Source of the DNA: CAZHOV01 sp964534315
GTDB taxonomy: Bacteria; Bacteroidota; Bacteroidia; Chitinophagales; Saprospiraceae
Direction of reading: 5' to 3'
Length of the DNA stretch: 56,983 bases
NCBI GenBank assembly: GCA_964534315.1
Contig: CAZHOV010000013.1
Coordinates: 1-56,983 of the forward strand
Positions 42,745 through 52,410 of the stretch are shown here, piece after piece. The position numbers and the translations under genes are program-made. The notes under the pieces are model-generated. The model made no database searches. It saw only the letters and a program-made list of their open reading frames with translations, and was not told where the DNA came from. Position 1 is the stretch's first letter. Every line of letters begins with the position of its first letter.

Positions 42745-45243
42745 CTAGTATCTAATAATCTGAATTTTCTTACTTACCACACCTTTCTCAGTAATCACTT
42801 GTGCCACATACATGCCACTTTGGAGGTTGGAGACGTTTAGCCTAACCTGCTTATCGTCATTGGCGCTGGTGCTAAATACTTGCTGCCCGGCCATATTGTA
42901 AAGGACGATATTTTCGAGTTTATTCTCACCATTGAGGTGGAAGAAAATATAGTCGCCGGCAGGATTAGGGAAGGTGATCACGTCATTGGCTGTAAATTCA
43001 GCTTCCTCTGCTTCCTCAAGCGAGTAGGGCACATTAATAATTAAGTCATTTAATCTTGCATAGTTGCCGTAGCCGTTCATAGAATGACCGCTAGATAAAG
43101 TGATTGGAATTAAACCTTGCTCTCCGAAGCGTCCTCCTGCTAAATCTTCTTCAATGATAAAGCTCATCACCGCAACTTGTCCATAGCCGCTCACCGCAAC
43201 ACCGTTAGACCGTGAACCTGCAATATCAACACGCCCGTCATAGGGCCGGTGGTTCATTTCAAAGACCGGAGAATATTGAGTTAACCACGAATCCTGCAAC
43301 CAATCAACTCGCATGGTGGAATCTATGATAAGATCCGTGTTGTAGTTCATGTGGAAAGACAAGCCGTAGGTGTTAAAAGCTGGATTTGCTTCATTACCCA
43401 GAAAAATGGCAATCTCTACCAGGTCACCGGCTAGTGGCGGATCTTCGTTTAGTATCTCAAAATCCAAGAGCGGTTTAGATACAGGCACTTCTTTTGGTGA
43501 AATATTATTGGACCGATAGAAATAAGTACTGATAGAGGCGGTATCCTGGATGTCAATGAACCCATTACCGTCTGAATCAGCATATTTTGGATCTAGCGGG
43601 CCATAGTTCAAATTCCACCAGTCATTACTGTATTGACCGAAATAGTCCGTACTGGCATTTGACCGCTGGTTGCCGTCTTCACCCATGAAAAGACCAATAG
43701 GCAGAGCGTCGCGAATATCAACAATACCGTCGTTGTTTGTATCACCAGGCCATACGCACTCTTTACCAATGCAGAAAGGCTGGCCGATACGATCCTCGAC
43801 AGTAATGTTAAACTTTACTCTCGGGCAATTGCCGCCTATGCAATATTCTATTTCAAAAAGATCAATGTCATCGGGTAGCACTTCGGAGATAAAATCCTGA
43901 TCAGGCGTGTACACAAGAAGATTATATCCTGACACGGTTTGGCCGTTAATCTGTAGGCTGGTATCACCAGGGTAGTAATCAAGTGTTCCGAAGTTAGGAT
44001 CATCAATGATATTAAAATCAAACCCGGAAATAGGAATTTCGTAGTTTAAAACAATTGGTGTATTGATGGGGGTTGAAAGATCAAAGGTTGCTTTAAGCGG
44101 TTCGTGGTTAGAAACGATGGCATAGATAGGAGCTTCTTCGGTATCTCCAAATATATTAGAGACTTCATAAACAAACTTGTCTGATCCTTGAAATCCTTGA
44201 TTTGGAAAATAAGTGACAATTCCGGTTACGTTGTCAACTATCGCAGAACCATTCGTAGGCGGATCAACAATATTGATAGAATTGATGAATAGAATACCGT
44301 TTTGAATATCATTAGCCAAAACATCAATCTCAACAGAGTCCTGATTGGTTAGCAAATAACCATAATCTTCAATAGCAAATTTGTTGGGTCCAGGGGTATT
44401 GATTACCTCAATATAAACCAACACTTCAGAATTATCGGCGGGAACTTCAAAAGTAATGGAATCTAATCCGTAAAAATCAGTATCTGGCTTGTAGTTAAAG
44501 GTAAAATTATTACGGACAGATACATTTCCATTTTCCGGGCCGGTACCTACAACGAAGCTAGTATCTGGAAGCGTTATGGGAAGAGAAGTATTGATATTAT
44601 TTTGGAAATAGAAGGTATCCTGATAATTAGGCTGATAATCGGCAATTCTTACGGTAAGCAATCCCTGATCACAGGCGCCGAGGGTATCGCAAGCCGTATA
44701 GAGAATAGAAGCAACCCCTTCGAAGCCAGTATTAGGGGTAAAGGATAAAGAAGAACTATCTGAACTTACGGCGACACTTCCGCTAGATGCGATAGGAACG
44801 CCCCTTATTTTCAAACTGCCGGCTGAGGTAGAGTCGTTGTTTAGTACCTGAATATTGTGAATGGCGGAATCAACATTTCCTAATACAAAATCTTTCTTTG
44901 CAAAGACCAGGGACTCGTGAACTTCAACCTGAAAGTTGACGAGCTCAACATATTGACTTTTCTTAAATTGAAAAATAAAGGTATCGAGCCCCACATAATT
45001 ATTGAAAGGAGTATAAGTAAAATTCGGAGGAGTATCAAAAAGGTTAATATTCGTGCTACCGTGGTTTGGCAGTTCTATTGGAGTAACAATAGTTCCATAA
45101 GGAATAACTGATTGATGAGATGTATTTTTCAGTACATCAATGCGGACATAATTAGGACCTGTTTGTCCCAATAGATTACTCACCGTACTTAACAGTAACG
45201 TTGCAAAAATCAGCCGTTTAACGAAATGTAAAGATATGTTCAT
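42745..45243 (-). CDS. Large secreted protein with dockerin-like and cohesin-like parts and T9SS type A domain
   Basis: An 832-residue exported protein. Residues 30-490 contain repeated Ig/cadherin-like units (VLANDIQNGILFINSINIVD, GIVTYFPNQGFQGSDKFVYEV). Around 497-585 are two calcium-loop motifs of the dockerin type (DTNNDGIVDIRDALPIGLF and DSDGNGFIDIQDTASISTYF). Next, about 590-745, a segment reads like a cohesin/carbohydrate-binding beta-sandwich (AGDLVEIAIFLGN ... YGLSFHMNYNTDLIIDS ... GQVAVMSFIIEED). It ends in a type A sorting domain (VITFPNPAGDYIFFHLNG ... LQSGMYVAQVITEKGV). It is a surface or extracellular scaffold-like protein; the binding target is unknown. Confidence 0.85.
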   Translation of the reverse strand: MNISLHFVKRLIFATLLLSTVSNLLGQTGPNYVRIDVLKNTSHQSVIPYGTIVTPIELPNHGSTNINLFDTPPNFTYTPFNNYVGLDTFIFQFKKSQYVELVNFQVEVHESLVFAKKDFVLGNVDSAIHNIQVLNNDSTSAGSLKIRGVPIASSGSVAVSSDSSSLSFTPNTGFEGVASILYTACDTLGACDQGLLTVRIADYQPNYQDTFYFQNNINTSLPITLPDTSFVVGTGPENGNVSVRNNFTFNYKPDTDFYGLDSITFEVPADNSEVLVYIEVINTPGPNKFAIEDYGYLLTNQDSVEIDVLANDIQNGILFINSINIVDPPTNGSAIVDNVTGIVTYFPNQGFQGSDKFVYEVSNIFGDTEEAPIYAIVSNHEPLKATFDLSTPINTPIVLNYEIPISGFDFNIIDDPNFGTLDYYPGDTSLQINGQTVSGYNLLVYTPDQDFISEVLPDDIDLFEIEYCIGGNCPRVKFNITVEDRIGQPFCIGKECVWPGDTNNDGIVDIRDALPIGLFMGEDGNQRSNASTDYFGQYSNDWWNLNYGPLDPKYADSDGNGFIDIQDTASISTYFYRSNNISPKEVPVSKPLLDFEILNEDPPLAGDLVEIAIFLGNEANPAFNTYGLSFHMNYNTDLIIDSTMRVDWLQDSWLTQYSPVFEMNHRPYDGRVDIAGSRSNGVAVSGYGQVAVMSFIIEEDLAGGRFGEQGLIPITLSSGHSMNGYGNYARLNDLIINVPYSLEEAEEAEFTANDVITFPNPAGDYIFFHLNGENKLENIVLYNMAGQQVFSTSANDDKQVRLNVSNLQSGMYVAQVITEKGVVSKKIQIIRY

Positions 45244-45551
45244 TTTCGCCGGATTTAAATGTTAGTTTTCACACAAGTAGGTTAATTCAAAAAAAACAAA
45301 TAGATTCAGTTTAACCTGGCCCTTCTGTGATGTTCATTTGCTCTTAGCGAGCGTGTAAAGTCGCAATAGTGTTAAAATCAAAAAATAGCAAAAGTGGTGC
45401 CAACTCTAAGTCGTTTTGGATTGGGAACTTGAGTCAGTTGTTATACGTTTGTGTGTCAAAAAAGTTCTATTGAAAATGAGATTTCCTAACGGCTTGGAAA
45501 TAGATTTTGAAATTTTCCTGACAAGTGCTAATTTAATAAAAATTTTGCTAA
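45244..45551. other. 308-base divergent intergenic region
   Basis: AT-rich sequence between the large secreted protein gene and the helical protein gene. I see no repeat, hairpin or good promoter match. Confidence 0.5.
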
Positions 45552-46970
45552 ATGCGCAATACTAAATTGTATTCTTTACTCGAAAGTTTCGACAAATACG
45601 AGCACAACAGATTATTAAAATTTATATCTTCTCCCTATTTCAATAAAAATCAGGCAATAATAGATTTATATAAGTCCTTACGTACTGCTATTTTTTCGAA
45701 AAAAAATATCTCCTTAGGAAAGGAAAAATTGTGGAAAAAGGTCTATAAAGGAGAGGATTATGACGATGTTCGATTTCGAAAACTGGTTTCGGATTTATTA
45801 AAATTGGTAGAAAGTTTTATGGCCCAGCAAATTTATGAGGAAAATCCACTTCACCAGGCGACTTATCTTATTGAGGCTGTGGGGAAAAGAAAAATTGAGC
45901 AATTGTATAATTCGACAATGCGCACGGCACGGAGACTTTCTGAAAAACAGGAGTACAAACCTGCCAGCTATTATTTTTATCAGTACCAAATTGAAAAGAA
46001 TTACTACGACCTCACCCGTACAAAATTTAAGCGCGACGAACGAACAAATTTTGAAGAGATCATCAATAATCTGGATTGGTTTTATTTAGCTGAAAAACTC
46101 AAATATAATTGCAATATTCTTAGTCAGAAAACCTTGGTCTCGCATGACTACAGCCTTCTCTTTATTGATGAAATTATTGAGCATATTTATAAATACAACT
46201 ACGATCAGATTCCACCAATTGCAATTTACTTTCAGATTTATTTAATGCTATCTGATTTTGAAGAAGAAAAACATTTCCAAAACCTAAAAAAATTAATCGA
46301 AACGCATATTACTGAGTTTCCTCAAGATGATGCTTCCTACATTTACAATTATGCTTTTAACTACTGTATTCGAAAAGTAAATAGAGGAAAGGGATACTTT
46401 ATGAAGGAATTTTTTGAGCTTTATCAATACGCTTTAAAGGAAGACGTAATTCTGGTAAATGGGGAGTTGTCTCCGTGGCACTTTAAAAATATTGTTCTTG
46501 CAGCTTTACGTTTAGGGAAGTATGTTTGGGTAAAAAAATTCATAAAAGATTATTCTGTGAAACTTCCAGAAACGATGAGGGAAAATGCGTTATCTTTCAA
46601 TCTCGCTCAACTCTATTTCTATAAAAAAGACTACGACAATGTAAAATCTATGCTACAAGAAGTGGAATATGAAGACCTTTCCTATAACCTCAATTCCAAA
46701 TCTTTTCTCCTCATGACGTATTATGAAACAGATGATTTCGAACCACTCGAATCCTTATTGGAAAGCTTTAAAGTCTACCTGAACCGACACAAAGACATCC
46801 CCGAATCACGCCGTAATCTCTACATGAATCTCATCCGGTTCGTCAAAAAACTCACCCGCCTTATGCCCGGCGATAAAAAAGCCATCGAAACAATCAAAAA
46901 AGAAGTAGACGAAACAAAAGGGATCGCCTCCGAAAAATGGCTGAAAGAGAAAATTGCTGAACTGGAATAG
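45552..46970 (+). CDS. Cytosolic all-helical protein of unknown function
   Basis: A 472-residue protein without signal peptide or membrane segment, rich in Lys, Glu, Tyr and Phe. The sequence reads as repeated amphipathic helices (for example KYVWVKKFIKDYSVKLPETMRENALSFNLAQLYFYKKDYDNVKSML), so a TPR-like superhelix is likely. I do not recognise a named family; long conserved hypothetical proteins of this style are common in Saprospiria. It is monocistronic, converging with smc across a short-word repeat region. Its AT-rich codon use is a little stronger than that of its neighbours at the 5' end. Confidence 0.75.
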   Translation: MRNTKLYSLLESFDKYEHNRLLKFISSPYFNKNQAIIDLYKSLRTAIFSKKNISLGKEKLWKKVYKGEDYDDVRFRKLVSDLLKLVESFMAQQIYEENPLHQATYLIEAVGKRKIEQLYNSTMRTARRLSEKQEYKPASYYFYQYQIEKNYYDLTRTKFKRDERTNFEEIINNLDWFYLAEKLKYNCNILSQKTLVSHDYSLLFIDEIIEHIYKYNYDQIPPIAIYFQIYLMLSDFEEEKHFQNLKKLIETHITEFPQDDASYIYNYAFNYCIRKVNRGKGYFMKEFFELYQYALKEDVILVNGELSPWHFKNIVLAALRLGKYVWVKKFIKDYSVKLPETMRENALSFNLAQLYFYKKDYDNVKSMLQEVEYEDLSYNLNSKSFLLMTYYETDDFEPLESLLESFKVYLNRHKDIPESRRNLYMNLIRFVKKLTRLMPGDKKAIETIKKEVDETKGIASEKWLKEKIAELE

Positions 46971-47410
46971 GGAATTTGGAGAAAGCGGTGTAATGGTACA
47001 GCGGTTCAAAGGTGCATGGGTGCAGAGGAACAGCGGTACAAGGGGGAGGTCGTAGGTTTTAGGAAATTGGGAGAAAGGGGTACAGCGCTACAAAGGGTAC
47101 AAGGGGGGAGGTGCCCGTGGGACTTTTCAAGTTCATTGTTTTTTGAGAACTAAACATCTGATAGTCAAATATTTAGATTCGGGTTGGTGCAATTATTTGA
47201 ATACGCTCTAAACATTAATGAACTATCCCCCAATCCCAAAAATTTATTTAATTTTCATTCTTAACTCTTCGTTTTTAATCCTTCATCCTCTTCTTTCCAA
47301 ATTCCCCTTTCCTATCCTCCTATCCTCCAAGTTTCCTACTTTCCTACTTTCTTATTCCCCATCTGTACCGCTGCACCGTTGTACCTTCTGCACCCTATTT
47401 TCCAAATTTC
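46971..47410. repeat. Two oppositely oriented short-word tracts between convergent genes
   Basis: On the left (46971-47110) the plus strand reads GGAATTTGGAGAAAG and GGTACAGCGG words; on the right (47320-47410) it reads the complement type, TTTCCTACTTTCC and TGTACCGCTGCACCGTT. Each tract therefore has the same orientation relative to the gene whose stop codon it follows. The middle 200 bases have no gene or recognisable signal. Confidence 0.8.
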
Positions 47411-50400
47411 CTAACCTCTCCCCGCTTGCTTCAACGCCCGAAAATCGACCGGGCTGACGCCCGAAACGCCCTGTTCTTCCATATACACCCCATAGATCAC
47501 ATCCACAGCAGCCATAGTTTGTTTGTTGTGCGTGACGATCACAAACTGGGAATCTTTGGAAAACTCTTTGATGATATTATTGAACTTGTCGATATTGGCA
47601 TCGTCCAGCGGGGCGTCCACCTCATCGAAAATACAAAAAGGGGCGGGTTTCAGGAGGTAAAGCGCAAATAATAAAGCAATAGCAGTCAGCGTCTTCTCTC
47701 CTCCTGATAGTTGATTGATCGATTGGGGTCGCTTCCCCTTAGGTTTAGCAATAATATCAATGGGAGACTCTAAGGGATCGTCCGGATCGGTGAGTAATAA
47801 ATCGCAAGTATCGCTGGTTGTAAATAAGCTTCTGAAGACGTCTTTGAAATATTCCCGCACTTTATCGAAGGCTTCATTGAATTGATTAACAGCGGTTTGC
47901 TCAATCTCCTCAATCGTTTCCATCAGTGACTTTTTAGCCTCCAAAATATCATTTCGCTGGTTAGTGATATTGTCAAACCGGATTTTCATCTCCTCATAAG
48001 CCTCCAGGGCAAGGGGGTTTATTTCTCCGTAATTATCGAGTCGTTGTTTGAGCCGGCCCACTTTTTGGTCCAATGCATCCAGCGTATATTTGTCATCGGG
48101 CTCCCGGTTGATGAGCTCATTGATATCCTGATCAAACTCGATCTTTACCCGTTCGGCTATGCTATTGATCTCGATCTTGATTTCATTGTATTTATCCCGC
48201 AATTGATTGATCACTGATTGCGTATCTCCTGCTTTCCGGTTGGTCTTGCGCAGTTGATCTTCCAACTCCACAATGGCTCCCCTGGCTTTGAAATATACTT
48301 GCTCCGCTTCGGTTAAAGAGGCTTCTTTTTCCTCTTTTTGCTTGTAGCGATCCAGCAATTGCTTTTCCATATCAACTAACAGCTGCTCGATCTGTTCTTT
48401 TTCCTTAATAGCGTTGGTCAGGTTTTTTCCGTCCGTTTCGAGTTGCAGCTGGTTTTCTTTCCATTGGTTTTGCCGGAAGGATAGTTCTTGCCGTAAGGTT
48501 GTAACTGTATTTTGCTGACGTATATATGCTACATTTTTCCGGTTATAAGCCTCGGAAGCTTCGCTCAATTGTTCCGCTATTTTGCGGTAATTTTCGTCAA
48601 TGGCGGAGATTTGCTCTTTTGCCTTATTACCTTTTTCTTTTTTGCGCTTGAGCTCGTCTTTGATCAGCTGGTTATTTTCTTTCAACTCCTTGATGACCAG
48701 CTGAATATCTTCTTTTTGTTTTCCCGCATCCCGAACAAAGTTTTCCATACTTTCCAGCTTGGTCATCAGCGATACCTTTTGCTGATCGAGTTGATTAATC
48801 ACCCGCTTTTCATGGTCGATCTCGGTGCGCTTGATGTTGGCTTTTAGTTTGTCGTATGCTTCCTTTAAGGTGTAGAACTTTGAAGAAAGCCGTTGTTCTT
48901 GTCGCTCCAGGTTTTGAATGGAAATATCGAGGACTTCGAGGTTCTTTTTACGACCTATTTTCTTTCCTTCGAATAACCCGACAGACCCTCCGGAAAGGCT
49001 GTATTTCCGTTGTACAAACCGCCCGCTTTTAGAGAGGATAACAACGTCTTGCTGCTCCAGGGTTCTGGGTAGTTCTTCATTTTCGGTGATCACTACATTT
49101 TCCAACAAAAAGCTGATCAGGTTACGGTAGGGGGGATCGGTTTCTACCAGGTCAATGGCTTGGAGGGTATTGGGGAGCAATACCATTTTGGGGGTATAAT
49201 CTTTGAAGGCATCCAGAATGAAAAAATTGGCTTTCCCGCGTTGGGCATTATGGAGAAGGTGGATGGCTTTACGAGCTTCGTCCAGGCTTTGGACGATGTA
49301 GTAATTGAGATAGGGCTCAAGGTAGTTTTCAATGGTTACCCGGTATTCTTCCTTACAAAAGATGAGGTCTGAGAGCAAGGGAGCTTCAACATTCCAGTCC
49401 TTGCTTTTGTTGAGAAATTTGATTGATTCCGGGAAGCCTTCCAGGTTCTCAATCATACTCTCAGTAAGCTTGAACTCATTTCTGCGGGCATCTAGTTGCC
49501 GGTTGACTTCAGCGATCTCTTTGCGCACCTGCTCGATATCTTTTTCAAGCTCTTGGGCTTTTTGTTCCCGTTCTAACTCCTTTTTTTCAAGATTGGAGAG
49601 GGTCGCAAATTTGGCTTTGCGTTCCTGTTCAAGCTTGTTGAGTTGTTCTTCCAGGTAGTTGATTTCCTTGGTTTTATCGGCAAATTCTTCTTCCAGTTTT
49701 TGGAGTTCTTTTTGGCGGTTTTCGATTTGGTTGGCCTGGATAGCCAGCGTTTTTTCCTGTTCAAAGATGACTCGATCGAGCTTTTGTTGGTTATTCAGGT
49801 ACTCGTCGAGGTCGGTTTTCAGGTCAGAATGGGTTTGTTTGATGTTGTTGAGATTGTCCTGGGCTTCTGCCAGGTTTTTTTTCAGGTCTTCTTCTTTAGT
49901 ATTCTCGGAGGCTAAGCGTTGTTGGAAGCTATCTACCTCTTTGGAGAACTGCTCGATTTTGGTTTTAGCCAATTCGATTTGATGATTCAGTTTTTGCTGT
50001 GAAGTATCCAAAAACCGGATCTTTTCTTTTCGAATATTTTTTTGATTTTCAGTATCGCGAATGGTATTAACTAATTCGTTCAACTCCTTTTGCCGGGAAG
50101 AGAGGGCTTTTTCTTTATCTAGGTTTGCCTTTTGGAGTTGTTCGATTTCCGCTTCGAATTTAGTGGCATCGGTTTTAAATTTCTGAAGTTGGTCTTCTTC
50201 TTTTTCTAGTTTGCCGGAGAGCTCTTTGTAGCGCGATTTCAGATCACTGAGTTTAAAGACGATCAGCTCTGTACTGTATTCCTTGTATTGGTCTTTGAGG
50301 TCATAGTACCTGCGGGTCCGGCGAGCTTGTTTTTCCAGTTCTTTGAGGGTGCCTTCGATTTCGAAGAGGAGGTCTTCGATACGTTCCAGGTCTGCCTCCG

Positions 50401-50950
50401 TGTTTTTGAGCTTATTAATCGTTTCCCGCTTGCGCTTTTTATATTTGGAGATACCCGCTGCTTGTTCGAACATTTTCCTTCGGGCCTGCTCCTTATCGGC
50501 CAACAGATCATCTACCATTCCCAGTGCGATGATAGCGTAGGAGTTAGAGCCTATGCCCGTATCCAGAAAGAGGGAGGTGATATCCTTCAGGCGGCAGGGA
50601 ACATTATTGAGTCGGTACTCGCTATCTCCGCTTTGGTACAGTATTCGGGTAATGGTAACGGTATGATATTCAGTTGGCAGAAGGTTTTTGGTATTTTCGA
50701 AAGTTAAGGATACCTCTGCCAATCCGCTGGCTCTTCGTTTTTTGGTGCCGTTAAAAATGACATTACTCATTTTTTCCAGGCGCAGTTCCTTACTTTTTTG
50801 TTCTCCCAACACCCAACGAATCGCATCGACGATATTGGATTTACCAGAACCATTAGGCCCCACAATTCCAATGACCCTTTCATTGAAATTAATAGTCGTT
50901 TCTTTAGCGAAACTTTTAAATCCCTTTATATTTAAGCTTGTTAGACGCAT
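47411..50950 (-). CDS. smc: Chromosome segregation protein SMC
   Basis: A 1179-residue SMC ATPase that compacts and separates chromosomes as a dimer with ScpA/ScpB. Walker A is GPNGSGKSN (31-39); long coiled coils (about 170-500 and 680-1000) flank the hinge (about 515-650, EGFPESIKFLNKS ... KANFFILDAF); the C-terminal head has the signature LSGGEKTLTAIALLFALY and Walker B FCIFDEVDAPLDDAN. Full length for the family. The scp genes are not in this window. The stop is followed by a repeat tract. Confidence 0.97.
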   Translation of the reverse strand: MRLTSLNIKGFKSFAKETTINFNERVIGIVGPNGSGKSNIVDAIRWVLGEQKSKELRLEKMSNVIFNGTKKRRASGLAEVSLTFENTKNLLPTEYHTVTITRILYQSGDSEYRLNNVPCRLKDITSLFLDTGIGSNSYAIIALGMVDDLLADKEQARRKMFEQAAGISKYKKRKRETINKLKNTEADLERIEDLLFEIEGTLKELEKQARRTRRYYDLKDQYKEYSTELIVFKLSDLKSRYKELSGKLEKEEDQLQKFKTDATKFEAEIEQLQKANLDKEKALSSRQKELNELVNTIRDTENQKNIRKEKIRFLDTSQQKLNHQIELAKTKIEQFSKEVDSFQQRLASENTKEEDLKKNLAEAQDNLNNIKQTHSDLKTDLDEYLNNQQKLDRVIFEQEKTLAIQANQIENRQKELQKLEEEFADKTKEINYLEEQLNKLEQERKAKFATLSNLEKKELEREQKAQELEKDIEQVRKEIAEVNRQLDARRNEFKLTESMIENLEGFPESIKFLNKSKDWNVEAPLLSDLIFCKEEYRVTIENYLEPYLNYYIVQSLDEARKAIHLLHNAQRGKANFFILDAFKDYTPKMVLLPNTLQAIDLVETDPPYRNLISFLLENVVITENEELPRTLEQQDVVILSKSGRFVQRKYSLSGGSVGLFEGKKIGRKKNLEVLDISIQNLERQEQRLSSKFYTLKEAYDKLKANIKRTEIDHEKRVINQLDQQKVSLMTKLESMENFVRDAGKQKEDIQLVIKELKENNQLIKDELKRKKEKGNKAKEQISAIDENYRKIAEQLSEASEAYNRKNVAYIRQQNTVTTLRQELSFRQNQWKENQLQLETDGKNLTNAIKEKEQIEQLLVDMEKQLLDRYKQKEEKEASLTEAEQVYFKARGAIVELEDQLRKTNRKAGDTQSVINQLRDKYNEIKIEINSIAERVKIEFDQDINELINREPDDKYTLDALDQKVGRLKQRLDNYGEINPLALEAYEEMKIRFDNITNQRNDILEAKKSLMETIEEIEQTAVNQFNEAFDKVREYFKDVFRSLFTTSDTCDLLLTDPDDPLESPIDIIAKPKGKRPQSINQLSGGEKTLTAIALLFALYLLKPAPFCIFDEVDAPLDDANIDKFNNIIKEFSKDSQFVIVTHNKQTMAAVDVIYGVYMEEQGVSGVSPVDFRALKQAGRG

Positions 50951-51217
50951 ATTTTCCTAAAGCCTGCAAAAATACGAATCGTTCTTCACAAACGAGCACT
51001 CTGGTAATTTTTTTATAAAAAATTTAGAGAACGTCTAGTTTTACCTGCAAGTCACAGAAAGTGTTAAAAATTTTAATATGTAACAAAATGCTATACAAGA
51101 GTATTTATATATGAAACAGTAGGTATTGCCCGTTTTGTAAATATAAAAGGTATTGGAGTATAGGAAAATAGAAAAAAAACTACTAACTTTTAGAAATAAT
51201 CCAAAACTTACCCCCTT

Positions 51218-52360
51218 ATGGTTGACAACAGAATAATTCTCGTATTGGTTAGTTTGATGATCTGGATGGCCTCCTGCAATCCGGATGAGGATCCCGTCAA
51301 TAAATGTACGGATCTCGCTTTGGCGGATTTTACCATTGAATACAGCAATGGCGGAATACCTCCGGAATTAGTGACCCTCCGCAGTATTGACTTAAGTGGA
51401 GATGCTTATTTTTGGGAAGTTAACGGTCAAACTTCCAACGGCCCCACCTTTACCGTAAGCTTTAATGAAACAGGCGTATTTGATGCCACCCTCGAGGTAC
51501 AAAAAGGAATGGAAGTATGCGACCTTACCCGGGTCATCGAAATTTCCCCTAATCCGCTCTTTGGTTCTTCTGCTATTTTTGTTGATTCAGACGGGACCAT
51601 TTATTACAAATACCTCGATAACCCCGGCGCTCCGCAACAAGCCGTCGGAAATGTCGGGAATATGGGGTTGAAGGGGTTGGCCTATGATGAGCAACACAAA
51701 AAGTTGTATTACTCGGGCTCCATTTTTCGTTCTAACATGGACGGATCAGCCAATGAACAACTAATTGAAGATCCAGCCAGTAACCTCATTGACTTAGACC
51801 CTTCAGATAATGTTTTATTGTACGCTACCATTGAGCAAAACAGCCCGGTTATCAAAATGGCCGATCTCGATGGTAATAATCCAAAGACATTGCATGATGG
51901 ATTCTTTCGGTTTGATTTTATGACGGTCAGTCATACCCATAATATAGTATTTTTTGTAGATGCGGAACTCAGTTATGAAATTGGCTTCCTTCAATATGGT
52001 GTGGATCCTGTAGAACCCGAATTTGCTAGTTTTGGGGATTTTGCCGAAAAGAAAGCCTTAGCATACGACGATACAAATGGATATTTATATTATGCTGAAG
52101 GTTATGATGTAAATGTCATTAAGCGTGTAGCCTGGCCAATCACTCCAAACAGTATCGGCGAAATAGTCGTGGAATTTGCCGGTAATACCCCTGTTCTGGG
52201 CCTTGATATCGACGAAAAGGTCAATCACCTTTACTGGACCTATCAAAAAGGGGATATCGGAGCTATTCACCGGCTGGATCTTAACGATCCGGGTGCAGAG
52301 GTAGAGACCGTCTTCGAAGGCGAGGTCAATCCGAAAACGCTGCAAGTTATACATCCTTAG
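51218..52360 (+). CDS. Lipoprotein with PKD-like domain and YWTD-type propeller
   Basis: A 380-residue lipoprotein (WMASC, Cys20). Residues 30-110 form a PKD-like beta domain (DFTIEYSNGGIPPELVTLRSIDLSGDAYFWEVNG...FNETGVFDATLEV). The remainder is a six-bladed-propeller-like region with YWTD-style repeats (GLAYDEQHKKLYYSGSIFRSNMDGS; ALAYDDTNGYLYYAEGYDVNVIKRVAW; GLDIDEKVNHLYWTYQKGDIGAIHRLDL). Such proteins bind partners or polymers at the cell surface; the role here is unknown. It is convergent with the WD40 gene. The 267-base gap before it has only AT-rich sequence with a short T/A palindrome. Confidence 0.82.
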   Translation: MVDNRIILVLVSLMIWMASCNPDEDPVNKCTDLALADFTIEYSNGGIPPELVTLRSIDLSGDAYFWEVNGQTSNGPTFTVSFNETGVFDATLEVQKGMEVCDLTRVIEISPNPLFGSSAIFVDSDGTIYYKYLDNPGAPQQAVGNVGNMGLKGLAYDEQHKKLYYSGSIFRSNMDGSANEQLIEDPASNLIDLDPSDNVLLYATIEQNSPVIKMADLDGNNPKTLHDGFFRFDFMTVSHTHNIVFFVDAELSYEIGFLQYGVDPVEPEFASFGDFAEKKALAYDDTNGYLYYAEGYDVNVIKRVAWPITPNSIGEIVVEFAGNTPVLGLDIDEKVNHLYWTYQKGDIGAIHRLDLNDPGAEVETVFEGEVNPKTLQVIHP

Positions 52361-52410
52361 GGAAATAAGAAAAACGAAAAGAAGTTATTTTGAACCACTA
52401 AACCTCTGGA

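Noticed and set aside
47426..50960. Many open frames of 60-140 codons opposite to smc
   Set aside because: They are antisense shadows of the Lys/Glu-rich coiled-coil coding sequence.
50967..50992. TATTTTTG upstream of smc as a promoter
   Set aside because: The nearest TTTG is only 14 bases upstream, outside the usual spacing, so I did not list it as a feature.
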